DNA of 64,000 nt from Serripes groenlandicus (GCA_031761405.1 JASEVX010000011.1:18961008-19025007), one strand, 5' to 3'. Positions 1 through 10,019 are shown, counted from the stretch's first letter. Numbers and translations: made by a program. Notes: generated by a model not told the origin, from the letters alone.

Positions 1-80
1 GGTATAGAAGCTTCATGTAAAATTGTATTGAATTCCACACAGTGGTTTTTAAGAAATAGGCCGGACAAAGTATGGCTTCC

Positions 81-112
81 GACCGACCGACCGACCGACC
101 GACCGACCGACA
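81..112. repeat. (GACC)n microsatellite
   Basis: About eight uninterrupted copies of the tetramer GACC. No function is implied. Confidence 0.95.
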
Positions 113-377
113 GCCCGACACAGTGACTCCTATATACCCCCCCTTCATATACCCCCTCTTCTTCGAAGGGGGTATAACTATTATGTTTTTAACAGAAACA
201 CCGACAGACGTCTCACATCCCTGAAGGAACGCAAATAGGAAGGGTACATACGTGGACAGAGTCTCATATTTCATGCACTTGATATTTGTATAAAAGTAAA
301 TCGACTGTATATATATATTATATTACGTTGCGTAACCCCTTATCAAAAACACTGTTTTTAATTTCAAATCTAGAGTT

Positions 378-617
378 TTAACCCTTTCCCACATTCAACA
401 AATCTGCAGCAGAAGACTTTGAGAACATTTCGGCAAAAATGTGGAAAATTTCTATCAGTGAATGTGTAATTAAAACTAATTATTGAATAAAGTTAAAACA
501 CATTGTGACAAAAGGAGAAATTGCTCATCATAAGCAATTTCTACTTTTGTCAAAATATTTTGAAAAGTCGTCTGCTGTAGAGACGTCAGACGACGTCTGT
601 ATGCGATAAAGGGCTAA
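378..617. mobile_element. MITE-A copy 1 (TTAA, CCCTTTCCC ends)
   Basis: The left end reads TTAACCCTTTCCCACAT. An inner arm carries GCAGCAGA and the centre is a quasi-palindrome (GAGAAATTGCTCAT / ATAAGCAATTTCT). A mirrored arm GTCGTCTGCTG leads to a decayed right end, AAAGGGCTAA. The same order (outer inverted repeat, inner inverted repeat, central hairpin) recurs throughout the window and defines the family. It has no coding capacity, so movement would depend on a transposase supplied elsewhere. Confidence 0.85.
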
Positions 618-816
618 CTTACTTATTATATCGCTTTGCATAATAATAGAAAACAACTTTTGAAAACAATGTAAAGCAAGATCAGATTGCAATCTTATCT
701 TGGTATAAATTGCTTCACTTTGAAACGTATGGAGGGAAATCTCATATTATAAAACAATAAAGGGTAATTCAAAAACTAATTTTTCAAGACAATAATATAT
801 GTTTAGTATATAGGAT

Positions 817-955
817 CTGACATGAGTTGTCATTTTATATAAAGTTTTATTAAACGAGTTCAAGAAATGTGTTATTAAGCGAGCCTGTGGCGAGCATAAT
901 AACAAATTCCTTCGACGAGTTTAATAAAACTTTATGAAATGACAACGAATGTCAG
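817..955. mobile_element. Hairpin element (long imperfect inverted repeat)
   Basis: The arm CTGACATGAGTTGTCATTTT...AAGTTTTATTAAACGAG is mirrored by CGAGTTTAATAAAACTTTATGAAATGACAAC...GTCAG around a short GCGAGCCTGTGGCGAGC loop. The near-complete dyad suggests a foldback MITE. Target duplications were not identified. Confidence 0.6.
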
Positions 956-1070
956 ATTTTTTTATCACATGACGAAACACAAAAAGAAAATCGTTTTTCT
1001 GCTGTCAGAAAATAGTCCGAACATGTAATACTTACTAGACTGTTAATTAATCACACACAAAATGATTTTT

Positions 1071-1272
1071 AAGACCGGTAATGGTCCCGTTACCTCGTCC
1101 ATCTATCGCGACGTTTGTGTTTACCGGATACACGTTCTCTGCCATTTTGTAAACATTCGCGGATAAATACACAAATAGTGATTCGGTCATGTTATATTAC
1201 ACGTGTAATATATAAAGAAATACGTAATGGGTATATAACATCGGATACAAGCATTGTCATGTGATAAAATAG
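1071..1272. repeat. Dispersed repeat Z, copy 1
   Basis: About 200 bp closely match 11165-11360. Shared blocks include GACGTTTGTGTTTACCGGATA, GCCATTTTGTAAACATTCGCG and GGATACAAGCATTGTCATG. The class is unknown; it could be an end of a longer element. Confidence 0.75.
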
Positions 1273-1324
1273 CATTTTAAACTAGTATTTTAAGTTTAGT
1301 ATATTACAGTCAATCTGTGAAATC

Positions 1325-1464
1325 AGCCATTTCATGAAATGGCTAAACAAATTAGCCTTTTCGTGAAATGACCAATTCACTCTGTCATTTCATGAAATGG
1401 CTAAATATTTCAGGCTTTTCATGAAATGACTAAAAAATTGCTCCAGCCATTTCATGAAATGGCT
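1325..1464. repeat. Tandem array of palindromic 20-mers
   Basis: Five units spaced about 30 bp apart, each a perfect or near-perfect dyad of the type AGCCATTTCATGAAATGGCT. The first and last are perfect, and the second has CGTG in place of CATG. The spacers are AT-rich and diverged, so the dyads look conserved against their surroundings. Confidence 0.8.
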
Positions 1465-1691
1465 AAAATCAAACGTCTTTGGTCAATTGGGACAAAATAT
1501 AAGAAATATAGCTTTAAGAAACAAGACTAAGACTAATGTTACCAGCATCGTTTATTTTTTATAAAAGGTTTTGCACATGCACAATATTGTCTATTGCCGC
1601 TTTAGACTTAACTAAGAACAGCTAGCATGATAAAAGCACAATATAGTAATGTACAGTTTCAAAATCACATACAATGTTCATGGAGCTATTT

Positions 1692-2167
1692 ATTATTATA
1701 TGTAAGACTGATGTGGCATCTGCTATTACACATTTAACCAGCCTTAAAGCACTTACATCTGTTGGTTTGACATTGTTTTTTACCATTTCCACAATCACAA
1801 CGGAAAAAACGCTTGCCCACCTGATGTGGTTGCTTTCACAGCTTGGCGAAGTGTCACTGTACATTCCGTGTTAACGTCACAATTAGTCAGGAGCTTTTGC
1901 GGACATAGATCAAATTGATCTCTTGCATATTTTAAACTTATTTTTCCAGACTTAACAGCAATAGTGTACATGTTTTGCTCATCACAATCAAGAATCACAC
2001 CAAGGATGTTTCTTGGGTCACCCCTACCTCCGTGAACCATAACGAGCTGTGGCCATAGCTCTTTAAGCTCAGTGATGACCTGGGCGGTGAATTCGGACCC
2101 ATTGTCACTCTGCAGGATTGCAGGAGCTCCAAAGAGAAGGAAGATGTCTAGTAGTTGATAGGCGAAT
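1692..2167 (-). pseudogene. KRBA2-like (KRAB-A domain-containing 2) integrase remnant
   Basis: Reading right to left, the frame encodes the second half of a retroviral-type integrase core, including FGAPAILQSDNGSEFTAQ, which holds the second catalytic Asp, then LWPQLVMVHG. After MVHG the block that normally carries the catalytic Glu is missing, and the frame continues directly into the family's C-terminal region (about residues GRGDP to TTSGGQAFF). A frameshift near 1807 separates this from a cysteine-rich tail (RCDCGN...CQTNRCKCFKAG, stop, MCNSRCH). The upstream part is cut off at 2167 by a 51-bp tandem duplication. Deletion, frameshift and in-frame stop make this a dead copy. KRBA2-like genes are widespread transposon-derived genes in molluscs; that placement is from family knowledge, and the sequence match is by eye. 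Confidence 0.75.
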
Positions 2168-2267
2168 ACAAAATTCGAAATACAAATTAAGTGACCTAAG
2201 TACCTCTCACCGAAATATACAAAATTCGAAATACAAATTAAGTGACCTAAGTACCTCTCACCGAAAT
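2166..2267. repeat. Two tandem copies of a 51-bp unit
   Basis: ATACAAAATTCGAAATACAA...CTCTCACCGAA is repeated at 2166 and 2217 with almost no divergence, so the event is recent. Because 51 is a multiple of three it prints a repeated peptide in translation, which is not evidence of coding. Confidence 0.9.
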
Positions 2268-2347
2268 TTCATTAAAAACAGATCTAAACATCGATGTAGT
2301 AGCAAACGCTCGTAAATATTTGTGTACTGCCTATTAGTTGGTCGTCC

Positions 2348-2560
2348 AGCTCGGCCAGCATTATCTCAGCCGTTTGACAAAGTCTAGGCAACAAGCGTTA
2401 TTCAGCTTCCGTCAACGGACTTAAAACCTATGTAGAAAAGCAGCCGGTTGCTGGAAAGATTGTTGGACGGAGTACCGGTGTGAGAAAGTCATGCAACACA
2501 GGGCTCTCGTTATATGATTGGAAATTGTTGAAAGCGGTGTTCATATCAAATCATTCAATC
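2348..2560 (+). mobile_element. SINE S1, degraded copy
   Basis: The body matches the S1 family: CCAGCTCGGCCAGCATT, GTTTGACAAAGT, then GTAGAAAAGCAGCCGGTTGCTGG and the tail AAATTGTTGAAAGCGGTGTT. The tRNA-like head is largely eroded. The 3' tail runs straight into an 82-bp tandem array that appears to have grown from it. Confidence 0.7.
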
Positions 2561-2786
2561 GTTTAAAAGCCGCCTTAATCTGTTTTTGCATCATTCAATC
2601 AGACTGTGGCCTACACAAATGTTCGTATCAAATCATTCAATCGTTTAAAAGCCGCCTCAATCTGTTTTTGCATCATTCAATCAGACGGTCGCCTACAAAA
2701 ATGTTCATATCAAATCATTCAATCGTTTAAAAGCCGCCTCAATCTGTTTTTGCATCATTCAATCAGACGGTCGCCTACACAATTAT
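2541..2786. repeat. 82-bp tandem repeat, three copies
   Basis: TCATATCAAATCATTCAATCG...GCCTACACAAATGT starts at 2541, 2623 and 2705. The unit includes the TCAAATCATTCAATC tail of the S1 SINE immediately upstream. Confidence 0.9.
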
Positions 2787-2877
2787 TAGGTATCAACATG
2801 GGAGACTACCTATATAGATAAACGCGACATTTAAGCGGTGATTACCTATAGTATTGGTGGTATCATGCGTATACATT

Positions 2878-3170
2878 GATTGATTGATTGATTGGTGTTT
2901 AACGCCGTTTTCAACAATTTCTCAGTTATATCGCGGCGGCCAGTTCACCTACTCATGCATTTCCTGGTTTTCTCACACCAGTACTCCACACAACAATCTT
3001 CCCATGCCACTGGCTGCTTTTCCCATTAGCCCATTGGTGGGAAACGAATGACGCATGTCGCATTGACTTTTGTCAATCATCGGAAAGAAATGTTGGCCGA
3101 GCCGGGATTCGAACTCACAACCCCTGGATTGATAGCCAGCGTTGCTACCGACTGAGCTACCGGAGCTCGG
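2878..3170 (-). mobile_element. SINE S1, full-length
   Basis: Read on the minus strand: a tRNA-like head GGTAGCTCAGTCGGTAGC with B box GTTCGAATCCC, an S1 body (TCTTTCCGATGATTGACAAAAGT...AAAAGCAGCCAGT), the shared tail (GATATAACTGAGAAATTGTTGAAAACGGCGTTAAAC) and a (CAAT)n end. Such SINEs rely on LINE machinery. This copy is the clearest S1 reference in the window. Confidence 0.88.
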
Positions 3171-3348
3171 CGTGGAGGCAGTGTGGAGGCAGCGTGGCGG
3201 CAGCGTGGCGGCAGCGTGGCGGCATCGTGGCGGCATCGTGGCGGCAGCGTGGAGACAGCGTGGCGGCAGCGTGGTGGCAGCGTGGCGGCAGCGTGGCGGC
3301 AGCGTGGCGGCAGCGTGGCGGCAGCGTGGCGGCAGCGTGGCGGCAGCG
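3171..3348. repeat. GC-rich 11-bp minisatellite abutting a SINE head
   Basis: About 16 copies of an 11-mer of the form CAGCGTGGCGG, with a few variants (GTGGAGG, GTGGTGG, CATCG). It starts exactly where the S1 tRNA-like head ends and is strikingly GC-rich for this window. The open frames across it come from its composition. Confidence 0.93.
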
Positions 3349-3929
3349 AGATATAACCCGACTTTGATATTCGTTGTCACCTTTAAATTAAATTGTGTAA
3401 CAACGAGAATACAACGAGGCGACAGCTTGGCTAGCACGTGGTTATGACGTGACAACATCGTGGCACATCGAGGCCTTCCCGCTGAAATTTGCTAAATCGT
3501 GGGTGTCAGAAAAGGGGCACAGCGGCGAGGCCAAAACGTGACACTATGGCTGGGGCATTACAATTAGTTGTTAAGGAGAAAGTTAAAGTCGCAATATTTT
3601 AATTTGCATCGTCGCCTTACCTATGGTTTAAGTTATTTCATAGCGAAATGTAATAGTCATAACATATATGTGTTTCAACGAATGAATGAATATTAAAAAT
3701 GTACTTAATGACAGATAATAACATAAATGACAACTGTTTTCGGTGTTTGAAAGTTTATTACTTTAGTTTTTAAGTAATTTACGTGACGCGTCTGCTTTGG
3801 AAACCACGAAAACTTTTTAAAATGAAAGTTTGACCAATAATTGAAAACATGGGTGAAAATGAGAAAAATGTCCGTTTTGAGATTTTTTTTTTTTTTAAAT
3901 AAAGTTTTTTCAACGGGCTTACGAACGCC
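3349..3929. other. No feature recognised
   Basis: AT-rich sequence with a short T tract near 3886. No convincing exon, RNA gene or repeat boundary was seen. Confidence 0.5.
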
Positions 3930-4144
3930 TTAACTCTTTCAGCGCCAAAGGCAATATTGAGGTTTTTTGCAAACAATGCAGATTCAGGTGAGTCAGCTCG
4001 TAACGAGCTGTCTCACCTGAAATCAGCATTGTTTGCCTTTTAGTTACCAAAATAGTCCAAAACATTCATAAATTGAGAAATGGACACACCCGATTGTGTA
4101 CATGGAAGAGTCTACTTTGAACAATTCGGCGCTGAAAGAGTTAA
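3930..4144. mobile_element. MITE-B copy 1 (TTAA, CTCTTTCAGCGCC ends)
   Basis: Exact TTAA at both ends, with inverted ends TTAACTCTTTCAGCGCC and GGCGCTGAAAGAGTTAA. The centre holds a hairpin, CAGGTGAGTCAGCTCG / CGAGCTGTCTCACCTG, flanked by inverted GCAAACAATG / CATTGTTTGC. This copy is intact (215 bp with TTAA) and is the reference for the family. Confidence 0.88.
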
Positions 4145-4331
4145 AATACATTTCAGAGAAGCCAAGCGTTAGTTATTCACAATTTTTAATCTTATTACAA
4201 ATTGTTTTCTGATCAAATTCATGCTAGTGTGATGATCCTAAGTCAAATTTTGTTTATGTTAGAATAGACGTCTAGTATTGTTGACAGCTTTCAGGACTGT
4301 CTAGACATTAATCCGTCTCACATACGGGGCT

Positions 4332-4810
4332 TTAACCCCGCCCCTTTCCCACATACAACTTTTTTCTTTTTAACTATATGTATATAGGCAACACTATGAC
4401 AAATATCTCTAACTGATTATTTAATAAAGTTGAAATCACTGTGGCAAGTGGAGGAGGAATTGATCATCATGAGCAATTTCTCCTTTTGCGAAAAAGTGAT
4501 TTAAAAAGTTGCCTGCTGCAGAGAATTCAGAAAGCGTCTATATTTCGAGGGCTTGGCGTGAAACGGTTGTAACTTAAATTGGTATTTTTTTTACTAAGGT
4601 TAATCACATCGCCATAAAGTCTTTATAAGCGTTAAATCATTTTACTTGGTAAACAATGGAAATTTAGGTGCCATTGCTCGTTCTGAGCAATGGCACCTAA
4701 ATTTGCATTGTTTAATAAGGGGTCAACATTGCCCCTAAACCAGGGTTTTCAAAATAGGTTTTTAGTTACAACCGTTTCACGCCAAGCCCTCGATTTGGTA
4801 AACGGGTTAA
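4332..4810. mobile_element. MITE-A copy 2, split by another MITE
   Basis: Starts TTAACCCCGCCCCTTTCCCAC (a 4-5 bp insertion in the end) and finishes GGTAAACGGGTTAA. The usual core (GGAGGAATTGATCATCATGAGCAATTTCTCC) is present. The right arm is interrupted at 4545-4793 by a different inverted-repeat element, so this copy is older than its insert. Confidence 0.8.
4545..4793. mobile_element. MITE-C, nested inside MITE-A
   Basis: Near-perfect terminal inverted repeats of about 29 bp, beginning TCGAGGGCTTGGCGTGAAAC and ending in its mirror image. A second internal dyad centres on GGTGCCATTGCTCGTTCTGAGCAATGGCACC. No other copy was seen. The target duplication is at most a couple of bases and I could not settle it. 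Confidence 0.8.
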
Positions 4811-5155
4811 ACCTTGAAACCTATTTTGGTGCAACCCAACAATGAAATAAGGGAACCGAACGGATTTTGTACTAGTCATGATTTGTTTACAGTGTGTATT
4901 GAATTTAAGACAGGTTTTTACTGTAACCGTATCTTCTCTCCGTAGTATTTACCATTTCTCTTTTTTGCCACACTGCTTGAACTCTAATTTTCCAATTCAT
5001 ATTCATACTTTCCTTCATAAATGTTCCATGTTTTTACTTAGCTGTTCTCAAAGCGGTCTGCTGCATGCGTGTAGTATTAGTATGATATGTGGGTTAACCG
5101 TTAACACACTGAATTGCGGCGTATGCGATCACCTTTCAATCGGTCTCTGCTTGTG

Positions 5156-5383
5156 TTAACCCTTTCCCACCTGCAGACGCATTTTGACGCAATAGCAGCA
5201 GACGACTTTTAGAAACATTGTGGCAAAAGGTGAAATTGTTCACGACGAGCAATTTCCCCATTGGCCACAATGTTATCAACTTTATTTAACAATTAAGCTA
5301 TCTTTTATGGAGATTTTCAGGTTTTTGTCACCATGTTATCAAAGTCGTCTGCTCCAAATTTGCAGAATGTGGGAAAGGGTTAA
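5156..5383. mobile_element. MITE-A copy 3, with a matching empty site nearby
   Basis: TTAA at 5156-5159 and 5380-5383 bracket CCCTTTCCCAC...GTGGGAAAGGG. The flanks (GCGATCACCTTTC...TTAA and TTAACCCTCG...CATTTGG) recur without the insert at 5849-5912, where a single TTAA is found. Loss of one TTAA on removal shows that TTAA is the target-site duplication. Confidence 0.92.
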
Positions 5384-6345
5384 CCCTCGACTATACAGTC
5401 ATTTGGCTTATTTGTTATATAATTGTGTTCGTTCACTTTTTCTTTTATCCAAGGGTAAACAACTAATTACTAGGCTATGAAATTTGGCTTGACCAAGGCA
5501 TTTCACCATGATCGCCGCGACTGGGGATCGATCCGGGGAAACGCGGTTCAAAATCCCCGACGCTAACCACTCGGCCACGGCAGATTCCTTCAGCCATTTG
5601 GCGAGCTTATTGGTGGCTATCCTTTTCCTTTGCACATTAATCAAGTCAATTTCCGAAGGTTGTTAAATGTGTAGCGATCGTCAGTAGACCAGGATTAGAC
5701 TAAACTCATGTTCGGTGTTTCTTTCGGTGTTTTACACGCCGCTATAAACGGCCTTTCAATGCGTTTCATTGGTAAATTACCAGCACTGGTGGTAAGATTA
5801 TCCTGGTACCAGCGTATTAGTATGATAGTATCCCCGTTACTCTAGGCGATCACCTTTCGAACGATCTTTGCGTGAGTTAACCCTCGCACTTGACCATAGT
5901 CATTTGGCATTTTTGGTATATAATCAAGTCAGTTCACTTGTTTTCTATCTAAAGGTAAACAACTTAGTACTAGGCTAGGAAATGTGCATTGACCATGGTT
6001 ACTCTCCACCATGATCGGCGTGACTGGAGATCGATCCCGGGACGCCCGTTTCCAAATCCCCGAGGTTTACCACTTACCATGGATTGGCGAGCATATTGGT
6101 GACGATCCTTTGCCTTTGCACATTAACCAAGTCATTTTCCGAAAGTTGGTAAACATGAAGTGAACGTCAGTAGACCAAGATTAGACTAGACTCATGTGCG
6201 GTGTTACTTTTGAGTTTTTCACGCCGATGTGAACGGTCTGTACTTGGTAAATTACCAGCAATGATGGTAAGCTTAAACTGGTACCAGCGTATTAGTATGA
6301 CGGTATCCCCGTAACACTAGGCGCCAAGGAGGGACACTACTTTTA
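5384..6345. repeat. About 480-bp tandem duplication of SINE-derived sequence
   Basis: Two diverged copies, about 5384-5880 and 5881-6345. Each holds a headed S3 SINE in minus orientation (GGTAAACAACT...ACTAGGCTA...GATCGATCC...CCCCGA) followed by an S2-type tail (ACACGCCG...GGTAAATTACCAGCA...CTGGTACCAG). Divergence of the copies suggests some age. No coding potential is visible. Confidence 0.82.
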
Positions 6346-7272
6346 CCATTGTTGGGCGGTTTGCTTGGTTTGACTCGACCGGGGACAGGACCTTGGCATT
6401 CCGCGATCGCGACGGACCCTCTAGATTAACACTACACCGCCAAAACAGATCTCTTTCCAAACTGTTAGCATAGTATGTGTTCAGTTCAGTATAGCTGGAC
6501 AAATGCTAAATCTGCTTCACTTAATGTTTAAAGAAATACAAAAAAACAAATTAAAAACTTCATCAGAAAGAAGCTGTTACTGATTAAGGTAACGGATTAC
6601 ATTTGTTCACAGACGTTACCATTTGGTCTCTAAATTGTGTCAGTGTTACAGTTTCACTATATAATTACATGCTATTTCTTTTGTTTTTTTGGCGATAGTT
6701 GTTCAACCTCAGTTTGACCTAGATGTTAAAGAACTGATCTAGATTGTAGACCAATCAAATATTGTATGTAATGAATAATGTCGAAGAAATAAAGGAAATT
6801 AAACGTTTTGATTGGTTCATAGTTAAGTTGGCGTTCCTACGAGAGGCACTGATAAGATGAAGTTTTGAAATGAAATGTTCTGCATACTAACTTTCAATTG
6901 TTTTCCTTAAGAAATAAATTTCAGTGAAAAAAATCAGTGAAAACGTATGAAATATAATATTTCAGAGCAAAATATCAATTATTTTTGAAACATGTTATTT
7001 TTCAGTTATTTATCGTCGTCAATTGGAACTTATACACCTCTTGGGAGCTTTGCGTAATCTCCAGTCATGTGGCGTATTTTCGGCCTTGATAATCTATTGA
7101 TAGAAACTGAAGCTGGATGGAGATGGCCGATTAGCCTTTGGTTAACACATAGATTATTGCGCAAATTTGCAAAATATGCTCATGTTCCATTTCTTAGCGT
7201 TTTCTCATATTGATCGACGTTTATCTTTTTAAAAGATATTTCTTGTTTTGAATAATTTACTTCCGCTCGGGT
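6346..7272. other. No feature recognised
   Basis: AT-rich, without a supported exon, RNA or repeat. Open frames are short and unremarkable. Confidence 0.5.
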
Positions 7273-7489
7273 CCTTTCAAACCTTTCATAACATACAAAC
7301 GCTTTCTGACGCCTCTTCGGCAGACGACTTTTGAAAAACATTGCGACAAAATGAGAAATTGCTTACTAAAACCAGCAATTTCATCTTTTGACTCTTTCTT
7401 TTAGAAATTATAACTTTATTTATAAAGATGTTCCATGTTTTATACAAACTATGTCCTAAGTCGTGTGCTGCATGTGTGAAAGGGTTTAA
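7273..7489. mobile_element. MITE-A copy 4, decayed left end
   Basis: The left end is eroded, but GACGCCTCTTCGGCAGACGACTTT, the core (GAGAAATTGC...AGCAATTTCATC) and the right end GTGAAAGGGTTTAA are clear. Confidence 0.75.
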
Positions 7490-7809
7490 CCTTTATGATC
7501 GTAAGTTGACTAACCCCATCTGTACCGTATGATTTGCCTCTGATATTTGCAGACAGTCTCGTCACGTGATTCATTTGCGACGTTGTCTAGCGATAAGGGG
7601 GTGTGTCTTTTTACTTCTCTGGTTTGCCTTTTTGCAATAACGAGATATAAGACGGACTACACTTTTAGGGTGGGTTTTTTGTTATCCCAAAAGATGCATT
7701 TAAGTAATAATTAATGCATAATAGTGAATAGTGGATAGTGAAGGCTGGGATGAAGCCGTGCGTATGGACAGGTTCACATAAGTCGTCTCTGTATGCATAG
7801 ATTGCTTGT
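7490..7809. other. No feature recognised
   Basis: Unassigned AT-rich sequence between a MITE and a SINE. Confidence 0.45.
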
Positions 7810-8046
7810 TTTGTGTTTTACGCCGCTTTCAACATTTTGTTCAGTTATATCAGGGCATTTCCCGGTTTTAAGTTACCAATACTACTGGTCCACTTATCCT
7901 GACACGAGCCAGTCAGTCGAAATGGTAAACTCCGGAACCCTGAGTGTCTAGGAAGACAGCCATTACTTCCATGTTTAAAGACACTGCTATGACCCAGCCG
8001 AGGATCGAACCCGCGGACCGGCTCGTCCACTACACCACCGAGGCGG
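7810..8046 (-). mobile_element. SINE S2, full-length
   Basis: Minus strand: tRNA-like head GACCGCCTCGGTGGTGTAGTGG with B-box-like GGTTCGATCCTC, then a body AAACATGGAAGTAATGGCTGTCTTCC...CAGGATAAGTGGACCAGTAGTA and the shared tail GATATAACTGAACAAAATGTTGAAAGCGGCGTAAAACAC. Head and body differ from S1 while the tail is the same. Confidence 0.85.
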
Positions 8047-8058
8047 TCTCTCGGTTCG

Positions 8059-8479
8059 TATACTCACACGAAAAAGAAAGTGTGCACTTTTAAATTGGGC
8101 ATACCTTTTTTGTTACAAAGTTTAGATATACGGATTTATCATCATGAGTGTAGAAAATAACGATCTAGAATACTTACGTTGATCCGTAGACGAGGAGGCC
8201 ACAACAGATACTGATAAATTGTCACGTAACTCGACAAATATCCGAAGATAAAAAAGCAGTTACAAAACATTACAAATATGCAACTTTTACTTTTCACCCC
8301 TACGTTATTCACACGTAAAACAATGTTCTGATAATTATCAAATTTCAATTAAAAGTAAAACATCGTATAGCCAATACATTTTTGCACATTTTGATACCGA
8401 ATTTGCCTATATTTTGCTTCTATAAGTATAAAAATAATCCCTCTAACCAAGTGCACACTTTCTTTATCGTGTGCGTATA
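8059..8479. mobile_element. Inverted-repeat element with TATAC(T/G)CACACG ends
   Basis: About 31-bp terminal inverted repeats: TATACTCACACGAAAAAGAAAGTGTGCACTT at the left, mirrored at the right with three mismatches. The 421-bp element begins and ends with TA, which would suit a Tc1/mariner-type MITE, but no empty site is available. Confidence 0.7.
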
Positions 8480-9037
8480 GATAGAGCAAGAAACAAAAAT
8501 GCCAGAAGTGGCTCACTCGATTGTCTTACCCCTTTGCCCCTATTCAGCGAATGAGCAGCATATCAGTCGTAAAGCTCTCGGACTCTGCGTATCATTTCGA
8601 TACTACTTTTTTTAAAACCAAAATAAACGAAAACGTTGAAAAGATACATATTTACTGAAGTGATGTAGCAAATTTTACAGAAAACAACCAGCATACTATT
8701 AAATAACAACATATTATTATATAACCTATAAATAGACGCTTTTTCGTTGGCTAAAAAGATTTTTTTTAGAAAAAATATCTTGCGATATGCACCGTTTTTT
8801 CTGATATGCACCAGTTTTATAAATAGTAACAGGGAAAGACCGGGGAATCCCATGAGCCGCCTATTAGTATCCTTCGCCTTAATCCGTACGCTACGGAATT
8901 TTCCGAGGCGCGTTCCGAATGACCAAGGAAACTTCCGAAGCTCGTTCGGATGATCATGATTAAATGCAATCAAGCGTATGACTTCCATTGGTCATTTCCT
9001 GTGTTATGATAAATTGAGGGTTATATAATAAAACAGT
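8480..9037. other. Unassigned, with an unsupported 141-codon frame
   Basis: A minus-strand open frame at 8563-8988 has no recognisable domain, composition bias or splice context and is not annotated as a gene. A patch near 8840-8950 is more GC-rich than its surroundings, for no known reason. Confidence 0.4.
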
Positions 9038-9170
9038 TATGGAGTTTTCAGCTGTTATACATGATGTTGATATGTACCAAAAAAATCATTATTGACCTCG
9101 GCTATCGCCTCGTTCAATAATGATTTTTTTGGTGCATATCACATCATGTATAACAGCTGAAAAGTCCATA
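9038..9170. mobile_element. Long hairpin element
   Basis: TATGGAGTTTTCAGCTGTTA...ACCAAAAAAATCATTATTGA is mirrored around a small loop (CCTCGGCTATCGCCTCG), giving arms of about 57 bp. It may be a foldback MITE related to the one at 817-955, which has a similar CG-rich loop. Confidence 0.65.
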
Positions 9171-9194
9171 ATTGTATATTGTAACACATAACCA

Positions 9195-9690
9195 TCAACC
9201 GTCTTGAGCACCTTGTACACATAACGCGACGTCACGATTAACGTCAGGCCTTTTCAAAGAATTCAACACTTGAATTAACACATTTCTGGAGTCTCTCCAC
9301 CCACTTATCGAACACAGCTTATTGTTCAGTTCATCTTTTAATTTGTTATGAATCGTTACGTGGCTCAAAGCCTTTGATGATGCGATTTCGCAACCGTCTT
9401 TTGTCTGCTGTCGGCAACTTCGCGTGTTATAGCATGAACGTCTGTCACCTTGTGTTGGTTGACCGACTGTAGAGTTGTTCTCTGTCGTCTTTGAACCAAT
9501 CAAACACTATTGTTCGGCTGACCTTTCCATTCGGGTCCCGTTCCATACATTTAAAAGTATCTCTAGGAGTCTTTCCTGCATATGCGCAATATTTTATCAC
9601 TGAACGTTGCTCCGTGCGAAATGACGTTGGCGTTTTAACGATTGCACCTGTTGAAAGGTGGCAATCATCAACCTGCGATTCCATACTTGT
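9195..9690 (-). pseudogene. Mariner-type transposase N-terminal remnant
   Basis: The minus-strand frame from 9684 shows FRTEQRSVIKYCAYAGKTP, then SRTIVFDWFKDDREQ. This matches the helix-turn-helix (HTH_48) start of mariner-family transposases, which bind the element's own ends. The frame breaks at 9445. A second frame continues to 9195 without a recognisable DDD catalytic core. Truncation and frameshift make it inactive. Confidence 0.6.
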
Positions 9691-10007
9691 TTAGATGGAT
9701 ATCACGTCGACACTTTCAGGAAGTCTTCATCAGGTATGATTCTGAGAACATGTCTGAAATTATGACGTTAACGCCCCAAGTTTTTGAAGATTTAAGATAT
9801 AATACATCTAGATTTTGTTCCCAAACATGTATGATTTCAAACTGCTCCGTACCACGTAAACTGCATTATTGAATTAAAACGCAAAGAGCATTTATATCAA
9901 ATAAATACATGTAAGGTTTTCTTTACATGACTATAAAACATCATATTTAAATATTTCCGAGTGTTAATATGATTTGATAAACAATGCGTATTTTATGAGA
10001 ACAGGGC
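9691..10007. other. No feature recognised
   Basis: AT-rich intergenic sequence downstream of the LU-domain gene. Confidence 0.45.
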
Positions 10008-10019
10008 ATACTCACGAAA

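Noticed and set aside
1325..1464. CRISPR-like array of palindromes with spacers
   Set aside because: Eukaryotic context, short degenerate palindromes, similar AT-rich spacers and no cas genes.
3142..3458. Ala/Gly/Arg-rich frames of 101 and 161 codons
   Set aside because: They cross the 11-bp minisatellite (33 bp equals 11 codons) and a SINE.
8563..8988. 141-codon minus-strand frame
   Set aside because: No family resemblance, no splice or start support, in sequence otherwise lacking coding features.
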